A stretch of DNA of 33,067 nucleotides from an uncultured Bacilli bacterium (GTDB lineage Bacteria; Bacillota_I; Bacilli_A; RF39; UBA660), in NCBI GenBank assembly GCA_934167785.1, contig CAKPLX010000009.1, positions 1-33,067 on the forward strand, read 5' to 3'. Positions within the stretch are counted from its first letter, which is position 1. Every line of letters begins with the position of its first letter. Below are positions 24,312 to 32,287 of the stretch, piece after piece. The notes below the pieces were generated by a model. That model made no database searches, was not told where the DNA came from, and saw only the letters and a list, made by a program, of their open reading frames with translations. A program made the translations under genes and the position numbers.

Positions 24312-25107
24312 AAATTTTATTTGTTGTTGAATTTGAATTATCTGATGATTGAGTAGAATTAGAAATGTCTTTAGAATCATCTGATAATCTACTACTTATT
24401 TCTTGTAAATCATTATATAAATTATTATATCGATTAACTAGTTCATTAGAATCAAAATAAATTTGATCATTTTCTGTTCTCCAAGAAGAATTATTTTCTT
24501 TTAAAAGATCTAGTACTTCTATCACTTTATCTAAAAACTGTTCCATATCATTGGATAAAGTTTGCATATTTTCTTTGATTTCTTTCATTTCTTTGAGATC
24601 CTCTTTAGTATACATTAACTCAAGGTACAAATCATATGAATATTCATCTACTTTATCTTTATCTATTAAGGTTTTAATCGTTTTTTCATCACATAAACTA
24701 GATATTTTATTAAAAGCCTCTAAAGTATTTTTTTTAGTGCTAGAAATTAACTGATAACTGCTTTGAAAATTTGGTCTTCTTTCTTCTAATGTTTTAGGGG
24801 ACAAAATGTTTGTAAATTCCTCATTATTAAAGTAACGATTGATAATTTTTACATTATCTGATAGTTCTTTGTAATACTTTTTTACCGCTTCTTCAATATA
24901 AGCATAATCTCCTTTGCTTTTAACTTCTATCTTATAGTCATCTGTTTTTAAATCTTTATTTGATACATTAATGATTTCTTGTTTTAAAATATCTTCCTGC
25001 TTTAAATCTTCTACTATTATATAGCCAAAAAAGATGACTAAAATTAGAAAAAGAAGACCTATAATTAATAAAATCTTTTTGAATGTTCCTTTATTCTTAT
25101 TTTTCAT
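24310..25107 (-). CDS. Single-pass membrane protein of unknown function
   Basis: A 265-residue protein I do not recognise. It has a basic N-terminus, one membrane segment (about 12-33), then an outside helical, charged domain (35-245) and a Ser/Asn/Thr-rich tail (245-265). The helices around 160-240 look coiled-coil. No enzyme motif or lipobox cysteine is seen; the only cysteine is in SSLCDEK. RBS AAGGAG is nine bases before ATG. It is a single-gene unit with a strong promoter and a shared terminator. Confidence 0.6.
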   Translation of the reverse strand: MKNKNKGTFKKILLIIGLLFLILVIFFGYIIVEDLKQEDILKQEIINVSNKDLKTDDYKIEVKSKGDYAYIEEAVKKYYKELSDNVKIINRYFNNEEFTNILSPKTLEERRPNFQSSYQLISSTKKNTLEAFNKISSLCDEKTIKTLIDKDKVDEYSYDLYLELMYTKEDLKEMKEIKENMQTLSNDMEQFLDKVIEVLDLLKENNSSWRTENDQIYFDSNELVNRYNNLYNDLQEISSRLSDDSKDISNSTQSSDNSNSTTNKI

Positions 25108-25131
25108 TTCTTTTCACTCCTTTTCTATTTA

Positions 25132-25160
25132 AGTATAGCATCTTTTGCGGTGGTTGACAA
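25132..25160 (-). promoter_or_regulatory. Promoter of the single-pass membrane protein gene
   Basis: Minus-strand TTGTCA, 17 bases, TATACT, with a TGC extension before the -10. Confidence 0.75.
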
Positions 25161-25175
25161 TAATGGAAAATAATG

Positions 25176-25202
25176 AAAAAAAGACTAAGAAAGTCTTTTT
25201 TT
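25176..25202 (-). terminator. Terminator of cdsA-rseP
   Basis: Minus-strand AAAAAAAGACT-TTCTT-AGTCTTTTTTT, a U-tailed hairpin overlapping the rseP stop codon. Confidence 0.8.
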
Positions 25203-26253
25203 AATGAAACAAATTAATGACATCATGACCTGTTACATAAATCATTAACAAAATTAAGCAAATAAAACCAATCCCTGTAATCGTTGCTTCAACATTGCTA
25301 GAAACAGATTTTCCTCTTACTTTTTCAATTAATAAAAACAAAATATGACCGCCATCAAAAGCAGGAAATGGAATTAAATTAATAACTCCAACATTAATGC
25401 TAAGATACGCTAGTAAATAGAGTAAACTATCAATTCCATATTGTGCTTGTTCATCTACTACTTCATAAATTCCAACTGGTCCAGATAAATCATTAACCCC
25501 TAATTTTCCTGTAAATAAATATTTTATTGTTGTCCCCATGGATAAAACAATATCCTTCGTTTCTAAAACAGCATATTTAACACTGCCAACAAAGCCTTTC
25601 ATTTTTACAGTTTTACTGTTTACTCCATAAACATATTTCTCTTCCCCATCTTTATCTTTTTCTTTTTTAGGCGTAATTTTAATGGTTTTTGTTTCCCCCG
25701 AGGTATCTTTTACTTTAAATCTTAAAGTTGATCCTTCTTTAGAGGTTGCAATTTTTAATCTTGCTTGAGTCCAAGTTGATACTTTTTCTCCATTTACTGA
25801 AAGAATCGTATCGCCATTTCTTAACCCAGCTTGATAAGCTGGATATTTCGTTGGAAGTTTATCTACTTGTAACGTTGCTAAGCTTCCTGTAAAAAATAGA
25901 CACATAATAAATAAGGTAACAAATGCTAGTAACATATTAAATCCTGGCCCCATAAAGAAAATTAAAAAACGTTGCCAAAAACCTTTTTTATATAATTTTC
26001 TTTCTAATGGAACTTCGTTATCCCCATCTTCTCCTTCTTCACCAGCTAAACGAACAAAACCTCCAATAGGGAACATTCTAATATTATATTCTGTTTCACT
26101 GTCTTTAGGCTTTTTAGAAAATATTTTCTTCCCCATTCCTATGGAATATTCATAGACATAAACACCAAATAATTTTGAAAAAAGAAAGTGTCCTAATTCA
26201 TGAATCAAAACAATTGTTCCTAATATAATGATAAATAAAACAAAACTTAACAT
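25201..26253 (-). CDS. rseP: RIP metalloprotease RseP/RasP
   Basis: A 350-residue site-2 protease that cuts membrane-embedded anti-sigma factors or signal peptides. HELGH at 18-22 holds zinc ligands and the catalytic glutamate. A PDZ domain (about 120-205) lies in the middle, and NLIPFPAFDGGHILF near 290-304 gives the third ligand. Four membrane segments are visible. The family's LDG motif reads FDG here, still with the aspartate. RBS AAAGGAGG precedes ATG, overlapping the end of cdsA. The cdsA-rseP order is the usual one in Bacillota; dxr, often between them, is absent. Confidence 0.95.
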   Translation of the reverse strand: MLSFVLFIIILGTIVLIHELGHFLFSKLFGVYVYEYSIGMGKKIFSKKPKDSETEYNIRMFPIGGFVRLAGEEGEDGDNEVPLERKLYKKGFWQRFLIFFMGPGFNMLLAFVTLFIMCLFFTGSLATLQVDKLPTKYPAYQAGLRNGDTILSVNGEKVSTWTQARLKIATSKEGSTLRFKVKDTSGETKTIKITPKKEKDKDGEEKYVYGVNSKTVKMKGFVGSVKYAVLETKDIVLSMGTTIKYLFTGKLGVNDLSGPVGIYEVVDEQAQYGIDSLLYLLAYLSINVGVINLIPFPAFDGGHILFLLIEKVRGKSVSSNVEATITGIGFICLILLMIYVTGHDVINLFH

Positions 26254-26265
26254 ATAATCCTCCTT

Positions 26266-27051
26266 TTATAAAAGTGCTACAATGATACTAAGTCCTAGAG
26301 AAACAAATAAAACACTATCAAAACGATCTAATATTCCCCCATGTCCTGGGATTAAATTAGAATAGTCTTTTTTATGAAAATATCTTTTGATACTACTCAT
26401 TACTAAATCCCCAATTTCTGATAAAATAGTTAATGCTAGACAAACAATTATCATTTCAGTAATTCCTAGTCCACCAATAGCTAAATTATAATATACACAT
26501 CCTATTAAAACGCCCATAATGGTTCCAATAATACTTCCTTCAATTGTTTTTTTAGGAGAGATTTCTGTTAATTGATGTTTACCAATTAAAGATCCTCCTA
26601 TATAAGCATATGTATCAGTTGTAAATGCTATTAAGAAAATTAAAATACATTTATAAATATCCATTTTAGCCATAAATGCAATATTATGAAAACTAAATCC
26701 TAGAAAAAATATACATCCCATTATAAAGAAAGCATCATTAATATTATATGCCTCATAATCTTGGTAAAATACAATTGGAATTGTTAGTGCTAAGATTGGT
26801 AATATCACTAAAATATTATTATCTATAGAAAAGAAAATATCATTTAAAATCAAAAGAATTAAACTAAAATATCCTAATAATTGAACCATAGCAATATTTT
26901 GTTTTCTATCCCCATACTTAATTTGAAATAGTTCGTGATAACCTAAAATTGCTGCTACTAACATGACTAACCCAAAGGCTTTATACCCCAGAAATATTGA
27001 TCCTACTAAAATGATTAATAAAATTACGGCACTAAAAGTTCTTTTTTTCAT
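26266..27051 (-). CDS. cdsA: Phosphatidate cytidylyltransferase
   Basis: A 261-residue membrane enzyme making CDP-diacylglycerol from phosphatidic acid and CTP, the branch point for phospholipids. About eight membrane segments are present. The C-terminal family signature reads SSIKRYFHKKDYSNLIPGHGG followed by DRFDS, containing the metal-binding aspartates. I start at MKKRTFS because AAGGA is nine bases upstream; the longer frame to 27105 has no ribosome site and would include the promoter. It is co-transcribed with rseP, 12 bases downstream. Confidence 0.93.
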   Translation of the reverse strand: MKKRTFSAVILLIILVGSIFLGYKAFGLVMLVAAILGYHELFQIKYGDRKQNIAMVQLLGYFSLILLILNDIFFSIDNNILVILPILALTIPIVFYQDYEAYNINDAFFIMGCIFFLGFSFHNIAFMAKMDIYKCILIFLIAFTTDTYAYIGGSLIGKHQLTEISPKKTIEGSIIGTIMGVLIGCVYYNLAIGGLGITEMIIVCLALTILSEIGDLVMSSIKRYFHKKDYSNLIPGHGGILDRFDSVLFVSLGLSIIVALL

Positions 27052-27073
27052 TTTTCCACATCCTTCTATCACA

Positions 27074-27102
27074 ATTATATAATAAATAAAAATGATATTC
27101 AA
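27074..27102 (-). promoter_or_regulatory. Promoter of cdsA-rseP
   Basis: Minus-strand TTGAAT, 17 bases, TATAAT, about 23 bases before the cdsA ATG. It confirms the shorter cdsA start. Confidence 0.75.
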
Positions 27103-27134
27103 CAAGAATTGTTAGAGTTTACTTTGACTGTACA

Positions 27135-28424
27135 CTATTCTTCAAAAGAAACAAATTCTCCAAATACTTTATTTTCCTCGTCTATCTTATTAATTTTTAC
27201 CAAACAACGTTTGTTATTTTCAATTTGATTAGGAATAGAGACTGAAATATAATTCGTCGTTAAGATAGAAATCTTTTTTTCTTTAGATATTTCACTAATC
27301 CCTGGTAAAATTTTATTTAAGTATTTTTGATAAAAATGATATTCCATCTCTTTAGATAACTTTAATATCTCTTTTACCCTTTTCTTTTTCGTTAGACCAT
27401 CAATTTGATTTTCCATTGTACTAGCTGGTGTCCCTTCTCTTTTAGAATAAGGAAACGTATGAATTTTGGTAAATTCCACTTCTTTTAAAGTATTTATTGT
27501 TTCTTGAAAATCATCATCAGTTTCTCCAGGAAAACCAACAATTAAATCTGTTGTTAAGGAAATATTGGAATCAATACTTCTTATTTTTTGGACTTTTTCT
27601 TTAAAATCTTCTATCGTATAATGCCGATTCATTTTTTTTAGGATTTTATTTGATCCACTTTGAAGAGGAATATGTAAATGTCTTGCTATTTTAGGAGAAT
27701 TTTTAATCAAATCTAATATTCCATCTGTTACTTCATTTACTTCAATAGAAGAAAGACGAAGGCGATATAAATTAGGAATTTCGATTAATCGACGAAGGAG
27801 TTTTTCTAAGGAAGTATTTTCTAAATCTTGACCATATCTACCTGTGTGAATTCCTGTTAATACAATCTCTTGGTATCCATTTTCTACTAATTTTGTAACT
27901 TCTTCTACGACATCTTCATACTTTTTACTACGAGCTTTTCCTCTAGCATAAGGGATAATACAATAACTACAAAAAGCATTACAACCATCTTGAATTTTAA
28001 CAAATGCTCTTGTATGATTATCAAAGTGATGAATATTCATTTTTTCAAAAAGAGCTTCTTCGCGAATATCGTATAAATTTTTAATACTGGTATTATTTTC
28101 AAGATATTGTTCTAAATATTCTACAATTCTACTTTTATCTTGTGATCCAATGACAATATCTGCATCAATAGATGAGGCATGAGTTTGGCTGTAACATCCC
28201 ATTACGGCTATAATTGCATCTTTATTTCTTTTTTTGGCTTGATTGATCATTTTTCTAGATTTACGATCACTTTCATTGGTAACACTGCAAGTATTGATCA
28301 TATAAATATCAGCAATTGTATCAAATGGAACAATTTCATAACCATGATTTTTTAATAATTCTTCTATATATTCGCTTTCATAAATGTTTACTTTACATCC
28401 TAATGTATATATTCCTACTTTCAT
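27135..28424 (-). CDS. mtaB: tRNA t6A37 methylthiotransferase MtaB
   Basis: A 429-residue radical SAM methylthiotransferase that converts t6A to ms2t6A at position 37 of tRNAs reading ANN codons. The N-terminal UPF0004 cluster uses C10, C46 and C77. The radical SAM cluster uses C148, C152 and C155 in CNAFCSYC. A short TRAM-like C-terminal region follows (about 370-429). The opening KVGIYTLGCKVNIYESE fits the MtaB (YqeV) branch rather than MiaB or RimO. RBS AAAGGAG precedes ATG. No terminator is visible before the cdsA promoter. Confidence 0.93.
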   Translation of the reverse strand: MKVGIYTLGCKVNIYESEYIEELLKNHGYEIVPFDTIADIYMINTCSVTNESDRKSRKMINQAKKRNKDAIIAVMGCYSQTHASSIDADIVIGSQDKSRIVEYLEQYLENNTSIKNLYDIREEALFEKMNIHHFDNHTRAFVKIQDGCNAFCSYCIIPYARGKARSKKYEDVVEEVTKLVENGYQEIVLTGIHTGRYGQDLENTSLEKLLRRLIEIPNLYRLRLSSIEVNEVTDGILDLIKNSPKIARHLHIPLQSGSNKILKKMNRHYTIEDFKEKVQKIRSIDSNISLTTDLIVGFPGETDDDFQETINTLKEVEFTKIHTFPYSKREGTPASTMENQIDGLTKKKRVKEILKLSKEMEYHFYQKYLNKILPGISEISKEKKISILTTNYISVSIPNQIENNKRCLVKINKIDEENKVFGEFVSFEE

Positions 28425-28460
28425 TTTTACTCCTTTATTTTAAATAATTATCAATTCTAA

Positions 28461-28490
28461 AGAAAAAGAATAGATAGGCATTCTATTCTT
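28461..28490 (-). terminator. Terminator of infC-rpmI-rplT
   Basis: Minus-strand AAGAATAGA / TCTATTCTT, perfect 9-bp stem with loop ATGCCTA, then TTTCTTT. Confidence 0.85.
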
Positions 28491-28502
28491 CTTTTTTATT
28501 TA

Positions 28503-28997
28503 CTATTTCTCTTCTTTCGTTGCTTTTTTTGTAGTTGTCTTCTTTGCTGTAGAAGTTGTTTTTTTCGTTGTTTCTTTCTTTTCTGTTTTCTTTTCTACTT
28601 TTACTTCTTCTTTTTTTGCTGTAGCTGGTTGGTAAGGTTTTCCATCTAAACTATCTTTAGCAATTGCTACTAGATCAGAGAATGCTTCTTTAGAATCAAT
28701 TGCAAGTTCACTTAACATTTTTCTATTAATTGTGATTCCAGCTTTATTTAAACCGTTGATGAATTTAGAATAACTAATTTCATTTTCACGACAAGCAGCA
28801 TTGATTCTTGTAATCCATAATTTTCTGAAGTTTCTTTTATTTTGTCTTCTATCTCTAAATGCATATTGACCTGAATGCATTACTTGCTCATGTGCAGTTT
28901 TGTATAATCTATGTTTACTGCCAAAATAACCTTTTGCTTGGTCTAATACTTTTTTTCTTCTTGCACGTGCAACAGTGCCACCTTTAACTCTTGTCAT
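28503..28997 (-). CDS. rplT: Ribosomal protein bL20 with a lysine-rich tail
   Basis: A 164-residue protein. The first 117 or so residues are a normal bL20 ([37 protein letters not shown]). The last roughly 45 residues add a Lys/Thr/Glu/Ala tail ([11 protein letters not shown], then [12 protein letters not shown]) that standard bL20 lacks and that resembles histone-H1-type tails. bL20 binds 23S rRNA and in Bacillota also represses its own operon through the leader. Gene order infC-rpmI-rplT is conserved, with 19 bases between rpmI and rplT. Confidence 0.96.
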   Translation of the reverse strand: MTRVKGGTVARARRKKVLDQAKGYFGSKHRLYKTAHEQVMHSGQYAFRDRRQNKRNFRKLWITRINAACRENEISYSKFINGLNKAGITINRKMLSELAIDSKEAFSDLVAIAKDSLDGKPYQPATAKKEEVKVEKKTEKKETTKKTTSTAKKTTTKKATKEEK

Positions 28998-29016
28998 AAT
29001 TCTTCACTCCTTTATC

Positions 29017-29229
29017 CTATATTAAATCTTTTACTCTCTTTAAATCTGAATGATTTAAACTATTACTTTTTCTTTTTTGTCTACTTCTTTTTGCACTGTT
29101 TTTACCAGTATTATGTCTTGTTCCTTGACTTTTGATTGAAACGCTTCCACTTTGTCTTATGTTTAATGCTTTTTTTAGTCCACTATGTGTTTTCTTTTTG
29201 ATTTTCTTTACTTTTACTTTTTTAGCCAT
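29017..29229 (-). CDS. rpmI: Ribosomal protein bL35
   Basis: A 70-residue basic protein; KKTHSGLKKALNIR and GTRHNTGKNSAKRSRQKR match bL35 of the large subunit. It lies 14 bases after infC and 19 before rplT, the standard operon order. Confidence 0.96.
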   Translation of the reverse strand: MAKKVKVKKIKKKTHSGLKKALNIRQSGSVSIKSQGTRHNTGKNSAKRSRQKRKSNSLNHSDLKRVKDLI

Positions 29230-29243
29230 AACTAATTCTCCTT

Positions 29244-29765
29244 CTATTTTTTTGGTGTAAGTTGCATGAAGATACTTCTTCCTTCCATTTTCGGTTGAAT
29301 TTCTACTTCTGCAATATCACTTAAAGATTCCTCAAATCTTTTTAGTACATCTTTTGCAAGTTCTGGATGAGCGATTTGACGGCCTTTGAAGCGGATACTT
29401 GCCTTAACTTTATCGCCTCTTGCTAATGCCTTTTTTGCATTATTTACTCGAGTATCAAAATCATGTTTATCAATTGTTACTGATAAGCGAAATTCTTTAA
29501 CATCCACCATTGCTTCTCTTTGCTTTTTTTGTGCTTCCTTCGTTTTTTTCTTTTTCTCATATTTAAAGCGGTTGTAATCCATAATTTTACAAACCGGTGG
29601 ATTAGCACCTTCACTCATTAGTACTAAATCAAATCCAGCATAAGATGCTAAAGTTAATGCATCCTTTTTACTTTTCACTCCTAATTGTTCCCCATTTGGC
29701 CCAATTACCATTACTTCTTTTGCCCTAATTTGCTCATTAATTAAGTTATCTTTATTGTTTGCGAT
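29244..29765 (-). CDS. infC: Translation initiation factor IF-3, ATC start
   Basis: A 173-residue IF-3 with N-domain (LINEQIRAKEVMVIGPNGEQLG), basic linker (KYEKKKKTKEAQKKQREA) and C-domain (RLSVTIDKHDFDTRVNNAKKAL, VEIQPKMEGRSIFMQL). IF-3 keeps subunits apart and checks the initiator tRNA. I place the start at an in-frame ATC giving (M)ANNKDNLINEQ, because GGAGGTG lies eight bases upstream. The in-frame ATG at 29780 is itself part of that ribosome site, and the one at 29810 lies in the terminator stem. Rare start codons are typical of infC and allow IF-3 to limit its own synthesis. Confidence 0.92.
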   Translation of the reverse strand: MANNKDNLINEQIRAKEVMVIGPNGEQLGVKSKKDALTLASYAGFDLVLMSEGANPPVCKIMDYNRFKYEKKKKTKEAQKKQREAMVDVKEFRLSVTIDKHDFDTRVNNAKKALARGDKVKASIRFKGRQIAHPELAKDVLKRFEESLSDIAEVEIQPKMEGRSIFMQLTPKK

Positions 29766-29780
29766 ATCAAACACCTCCAT

Positions 29781-29811
29781 AAAAAATGAATACAGGAAAG
29801 CTGTATTCATT
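29781..29811 (-). terminator. Leader terminator upstream of infC
   Basis: Minus-strand AATGAATACAG / CTGTATTCATT, an 11-bp perfect stem with a five-base loop, then TTTTTT. It ends three bases before the infC ribosome site, so it works as an attenuator rather than an end-of-operon terminator. Confidence 0.85.
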
Positions 29812-29914
29812 TCTCAATCAAAAGCCTAATTTTTTATTATTTTAGTATTATTAGCTTTTTACCTATTGCTATGGCAATCAGGTGAGATGAATACATCTTC
29901 TTTCCGTTTCTTTC
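29781..29914 (-). promoter_or_regulatory. infC-rpmI-rplT attenuator leader (L20-leader-like)
   Basis: A 130-base transcribed leader. In order it has: a segment TGTATTCAT (29887-29895) complementary to the 5' arm of the terminator (ATGAATACA), so it can form an antiterminator; a bulged hairpin ACCTgATTGC-CATA-GCAATAGGT near 29860-29882; a long stem AAAAGCTAAT / ATTAGGCTTTT around 29821-29860; then the terminator. In B. subtilis bL20 binds such a leader and favours the terminator. The same logic is inferred here from the two mutually exclusive pairings. Confidence 0.75.
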
Positions 29915-29920
29915 TTGTCA

Positions 29921-29950
29921 ATTATATTATAACTAAATGCTAATTGTCAA
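29921..29950 (-). promoter_or_regulatory. Promoter of infC-rpmI-rplT
   Basis: Minus-strand TTGACA, 18 bases, TATAAT. A second overlapping TATAAT lies five bases nearer the -35 but with poor spacing. It sits directly after the cdaR stop; no terminator separates cdaR from it. Confidence 0.8.
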
Positions 29951-29960
29951 GAGATAATAC

Positions 29961-31331
29961 TTATTTTTTACTAATTTTTACTTTAATTTTCGTTGTTTTT
30001 GGGGTATAAGTTGCTTTATTATCTTCCCCTGTTACTTTTACCGTTACTTCATATTCTCCTTCGGTATAGCCTTCTAGATTTACTTGAGCTTTAATTGTAG
30101 AGGCATCTATATTATCAACGACATTTTTTGTTCCTTTTACAACAACTGTTGTTTTACTAGAATTCTCTCCAATAGCTACAGCTTTATATCTATTTGTATC
30201 TAAATTTGCTGTTTCAATAGAAACATTTTGAATTTCTTTACTAACTTCTGAACCTAAAGTAATATTTACTTTTACGTTTGTTACAGATATTTCTTTTATT
30301 CTGGATGGTCTTGATATTACAACATCATAGCTTTTATTTTCATTTAATTTAGAAACATCAACTTCTACTGGTACATATTCAATTGTATCTAAAACATCTT
30401 GATCCCCATAAACTGTTACTTTAGTAACATCTGTAGTGATATTATCGATTGCTTTTCCAAATTCTAAATCTCCTGTTGGTACTACTTTTATTGGTACTTC
30501 TTTACTAGGAGAATTAATTTTTAATTTAGCACTTAATTTGTTCGGTTCCATTTCTAAACCTTTTACAACTTCGCCATTTGCATCATATGCGACTAATTTT
30601 ACTTCATCTAAAGTAGTTGTTCCTATTTTCGGATTAATAATTTTACTAACATCTACTAAGGCTTTTACAATGGCTACTTTATTTAAGGTATGTTCAGCCC
30701 CTTTGATGACAATTTCTGAATTATCTAAAGTTACCTCTCCAATAGATAATTTTTTATCTAATTTGTTCTTATTAATTACTTCTATTCCAGCCGTTCTAGT
30801 TTGAGAAACCTTTGGATAGACTGTTACATTCACTGATGATGGTGCTAATTTATACTCAACTGAACGAATAGAACAATCATAGTCTAACTTAATTGTGTGC
30901 ATTCCTTCCCCAAGTCCTGAAAGATCTGCTGTTACAACACCAGTTGCTAATTGTTTTGCTAAATATAAATCCACTTTCCTTCCAATTAGGGTTACATCAA
31001 CACTATCTGGTAATCCTTCTATTACATAAGAATTGTTATTATAAGTTGCTTTTACTTTTTGGCCATAAAGTACTTCAGCACTATCTGTAATAATAGTAGT
31101 AGACTCACTATCTACATACATAAATAAGCCAATTGCTAATATTAAGGAAATAAAAATTAAAGTATTTTTTTTCGTAATCCACTTTTCAAACCTATCTGTT
31201 CTATTTCCTAATTTATCAGTTGCCATTACAATAAATTTAGTAATTGGAATAATAATTATTTTATCAATTACTTTATAAATCATTTTGAAGAAAGCACTAA
31301 TAAACTGAAAGATATTTTTAATTATTTTCAT
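29961..31331 (-). CDS. cdaR: CdaA regulatory protein CdaR (YbbR)
   Basis: A 456-residue protein with one membrane segment (about 54-73) after a long cytosolic basic lead, then about four YbbR repeats outside. Each repeat ends in a beta pattern like VxVxL or VNVTVYPKV. In Bacillota CdaR sits next to and tunes the diadenylate cyclase CdaA. The start at MKIIKNIF follows GAAGGTG by six bases; the longer frame to 31388 would lie deep in cdaA. It overlaps cdaA by 14 bases, giving translational coupling. The N-terminal region before the membrane segment is longer than usual. glmM, the normal third gene, does not follow. Confidence 0.9.
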   Translation of the reverse strand: MKIIKNIFQFISAFFKMIYKVIDKIIIIPITKFIVMATDKLGNRTDRFEKWITKKNTLIFISLILAIGLFMYVDSESTTIITDSAEVLYGQKVKATYNNNSYVIEGLPDSVDVTLIGRKVDLYLAKQLATGVVTADLSGLGEGMHTIKLDYDCSIRSVEYKLAPSSVNVTVYPKVSQTRTAGIEVINKNKLDKKLSIGEVTLDNSEIVIKGAEHTLNKVAIVKALVDVSKIINPKIGTTTLDEVKLVAYDANGEVVKGLEMEPNKLSAKLKINSPSKEVPIKVVPTGDLEFGKAIDNITTDVTKVTVYGDQDVLDTIEYVPVEVDVSKLNENKSYDVVISRPSRIKEISVTNVKVNITLGSEVSKEIQNVSIETANLDTNRYKAVAIGENSSKTTVVVKGTKNVVDNIDASTIKAQVNLEGYTEGEYEVTVKVTGEDNKATYTPKTTKIKVKISKK

Positions 31332-32154
31332 GCTTTTCACCTTCTTCACTATTTTCATCTTCAAATTCATCATCAAGTAAAATTTCATGCTTTGGTTTTA
31401 ATTCTTCAACTAACATCATTCTAACATCATCAATAGATAAATTATAGTTTAGTACTCCTCCCATGGCAATAGAAATTTTCCCTGTTTCTTCACTTACCAC
31501 TAAAGCAATAGCATCTGATTCTTCACTAATTCCCAAAGCAGCCCGATGTCTTGTTCCAAGTCGTTTATTAATTTTAGTGTTTAAACTGATTGGAAATACT
31601 GCCCCAGCACTTGTAATTCTATTTCCTTGAATAATCACACCACCATCATGTAATGGATTTCTTGGGAAAAAGATAGAAATTAGTAATTCCGATGAAATAT
31701 CTGCGTAAATTCCTTTACTTCTTTCAATATAGTCTCTTAGACTAATGTCTCTTTCAATAACAATTAACGCCCCAATTCTTGATTTTCTTAAATACTCTAC
31801 TGCATTCATAATCTCATAAACCATTTTTTCTCGTTCATCCATAGTTAGAACTCTATGACGGGTTAAAATTTGTTGTCTTCCTAAATGCTCTAAAATATTT
31901 CTGATTTCTGGTTGAAAGATAATGATTAAAGCCAGCGGTCCCCACATAATGACATATTCTAAAAGAAGCCCCACTGTTGTTAAATTTAAGTAATCACTTA
32001 ATAATTTGACAAAGACAATAATGATTACACCCTTGAATATTAAAATCATTTTGACATTATCTTTTAAACTTTTTAAGACTGAATAAATTAAAATCCACAC
32101 TAAAGATATGTCAATTATTTTTTGTAATATTGTTACCATACTACTTAATGTCAT
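31318..32154 (-). CDS. cdaA: Diadenylate cyclase CdaA
   Basis: A 278-residue membrane-bound cyclase making c-di-AMP from two ATP, the essential second messenger for potassium and wall homeostasis. Three membrane segments (about 12-30, 36-54, 60-80) precede the DAC domain (about 105-255). The RHR motif is at 202-204 (GTRHRAALGISE). The DGA motif reads DGG at 170-172 (LHDGGVII), an Ala-to-Gly change. The tail is acidic (DDEFEDENSEEGEK). RBS AGAGGG lies nine bases before ATG. Confidence 0.95.
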   Translation of the reverse strand: MTLSSMVTILQKIIDISLVWILIYSVLKSLKDNVKMILIFKGVIIIVFVKLLSDYLNLTTVGLLLEYVIMWGPLALIIIFQPEIRNILEHLGRQQILTRHRVLTMDEREKMVYEIMNAVEYLRKSRIGALIVIERDISLRDYIERSKGIYADISSELLISIFFPRNPLHDGGVIIQGNRITSAGAVFPISLNTKINKRLGTRHRAALGISEESDAIALVVSEETGKISIAMGGVLNYNLSIDDVRMMLVEELKPKHEILLDDEFEDENSEEGEKHENN

Positions 32155-32185
32155 ATTTTATTTCCCTCTTTCTATTATGAATTCT

Positions 32186-32194
32186 ATTATATCA
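32186..32194 (-). promoter_or_regulatory. Extended -10 promoter of cdaA-cdaR
   Basis: Minus-strand TGATATAAT, a TGn-extended consensus -10 about 32 bases before the cdaA start. No strong -35. Confidence 0.6.
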
Positions 32195-32242
32195 TATTCT
32201 TTTTAAAATTAATATCCCTTCCTAAAAATTTATTTTGATATT

Positions 32243-32271
32243 TAAAAAAAATACTGATTTAGTACTATTTT
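32243..32271 (-). terminator. Probable terminator of the broken membrane gene
   Basis: Minus-strand AAAATAgtACT-AAATC-AGTATTTT with a two-base bulge, then TTTT. Weak stem but good T-run. Confidence 0.5.
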
Positions 32272-32287
32272 AAAGATATATATATTT

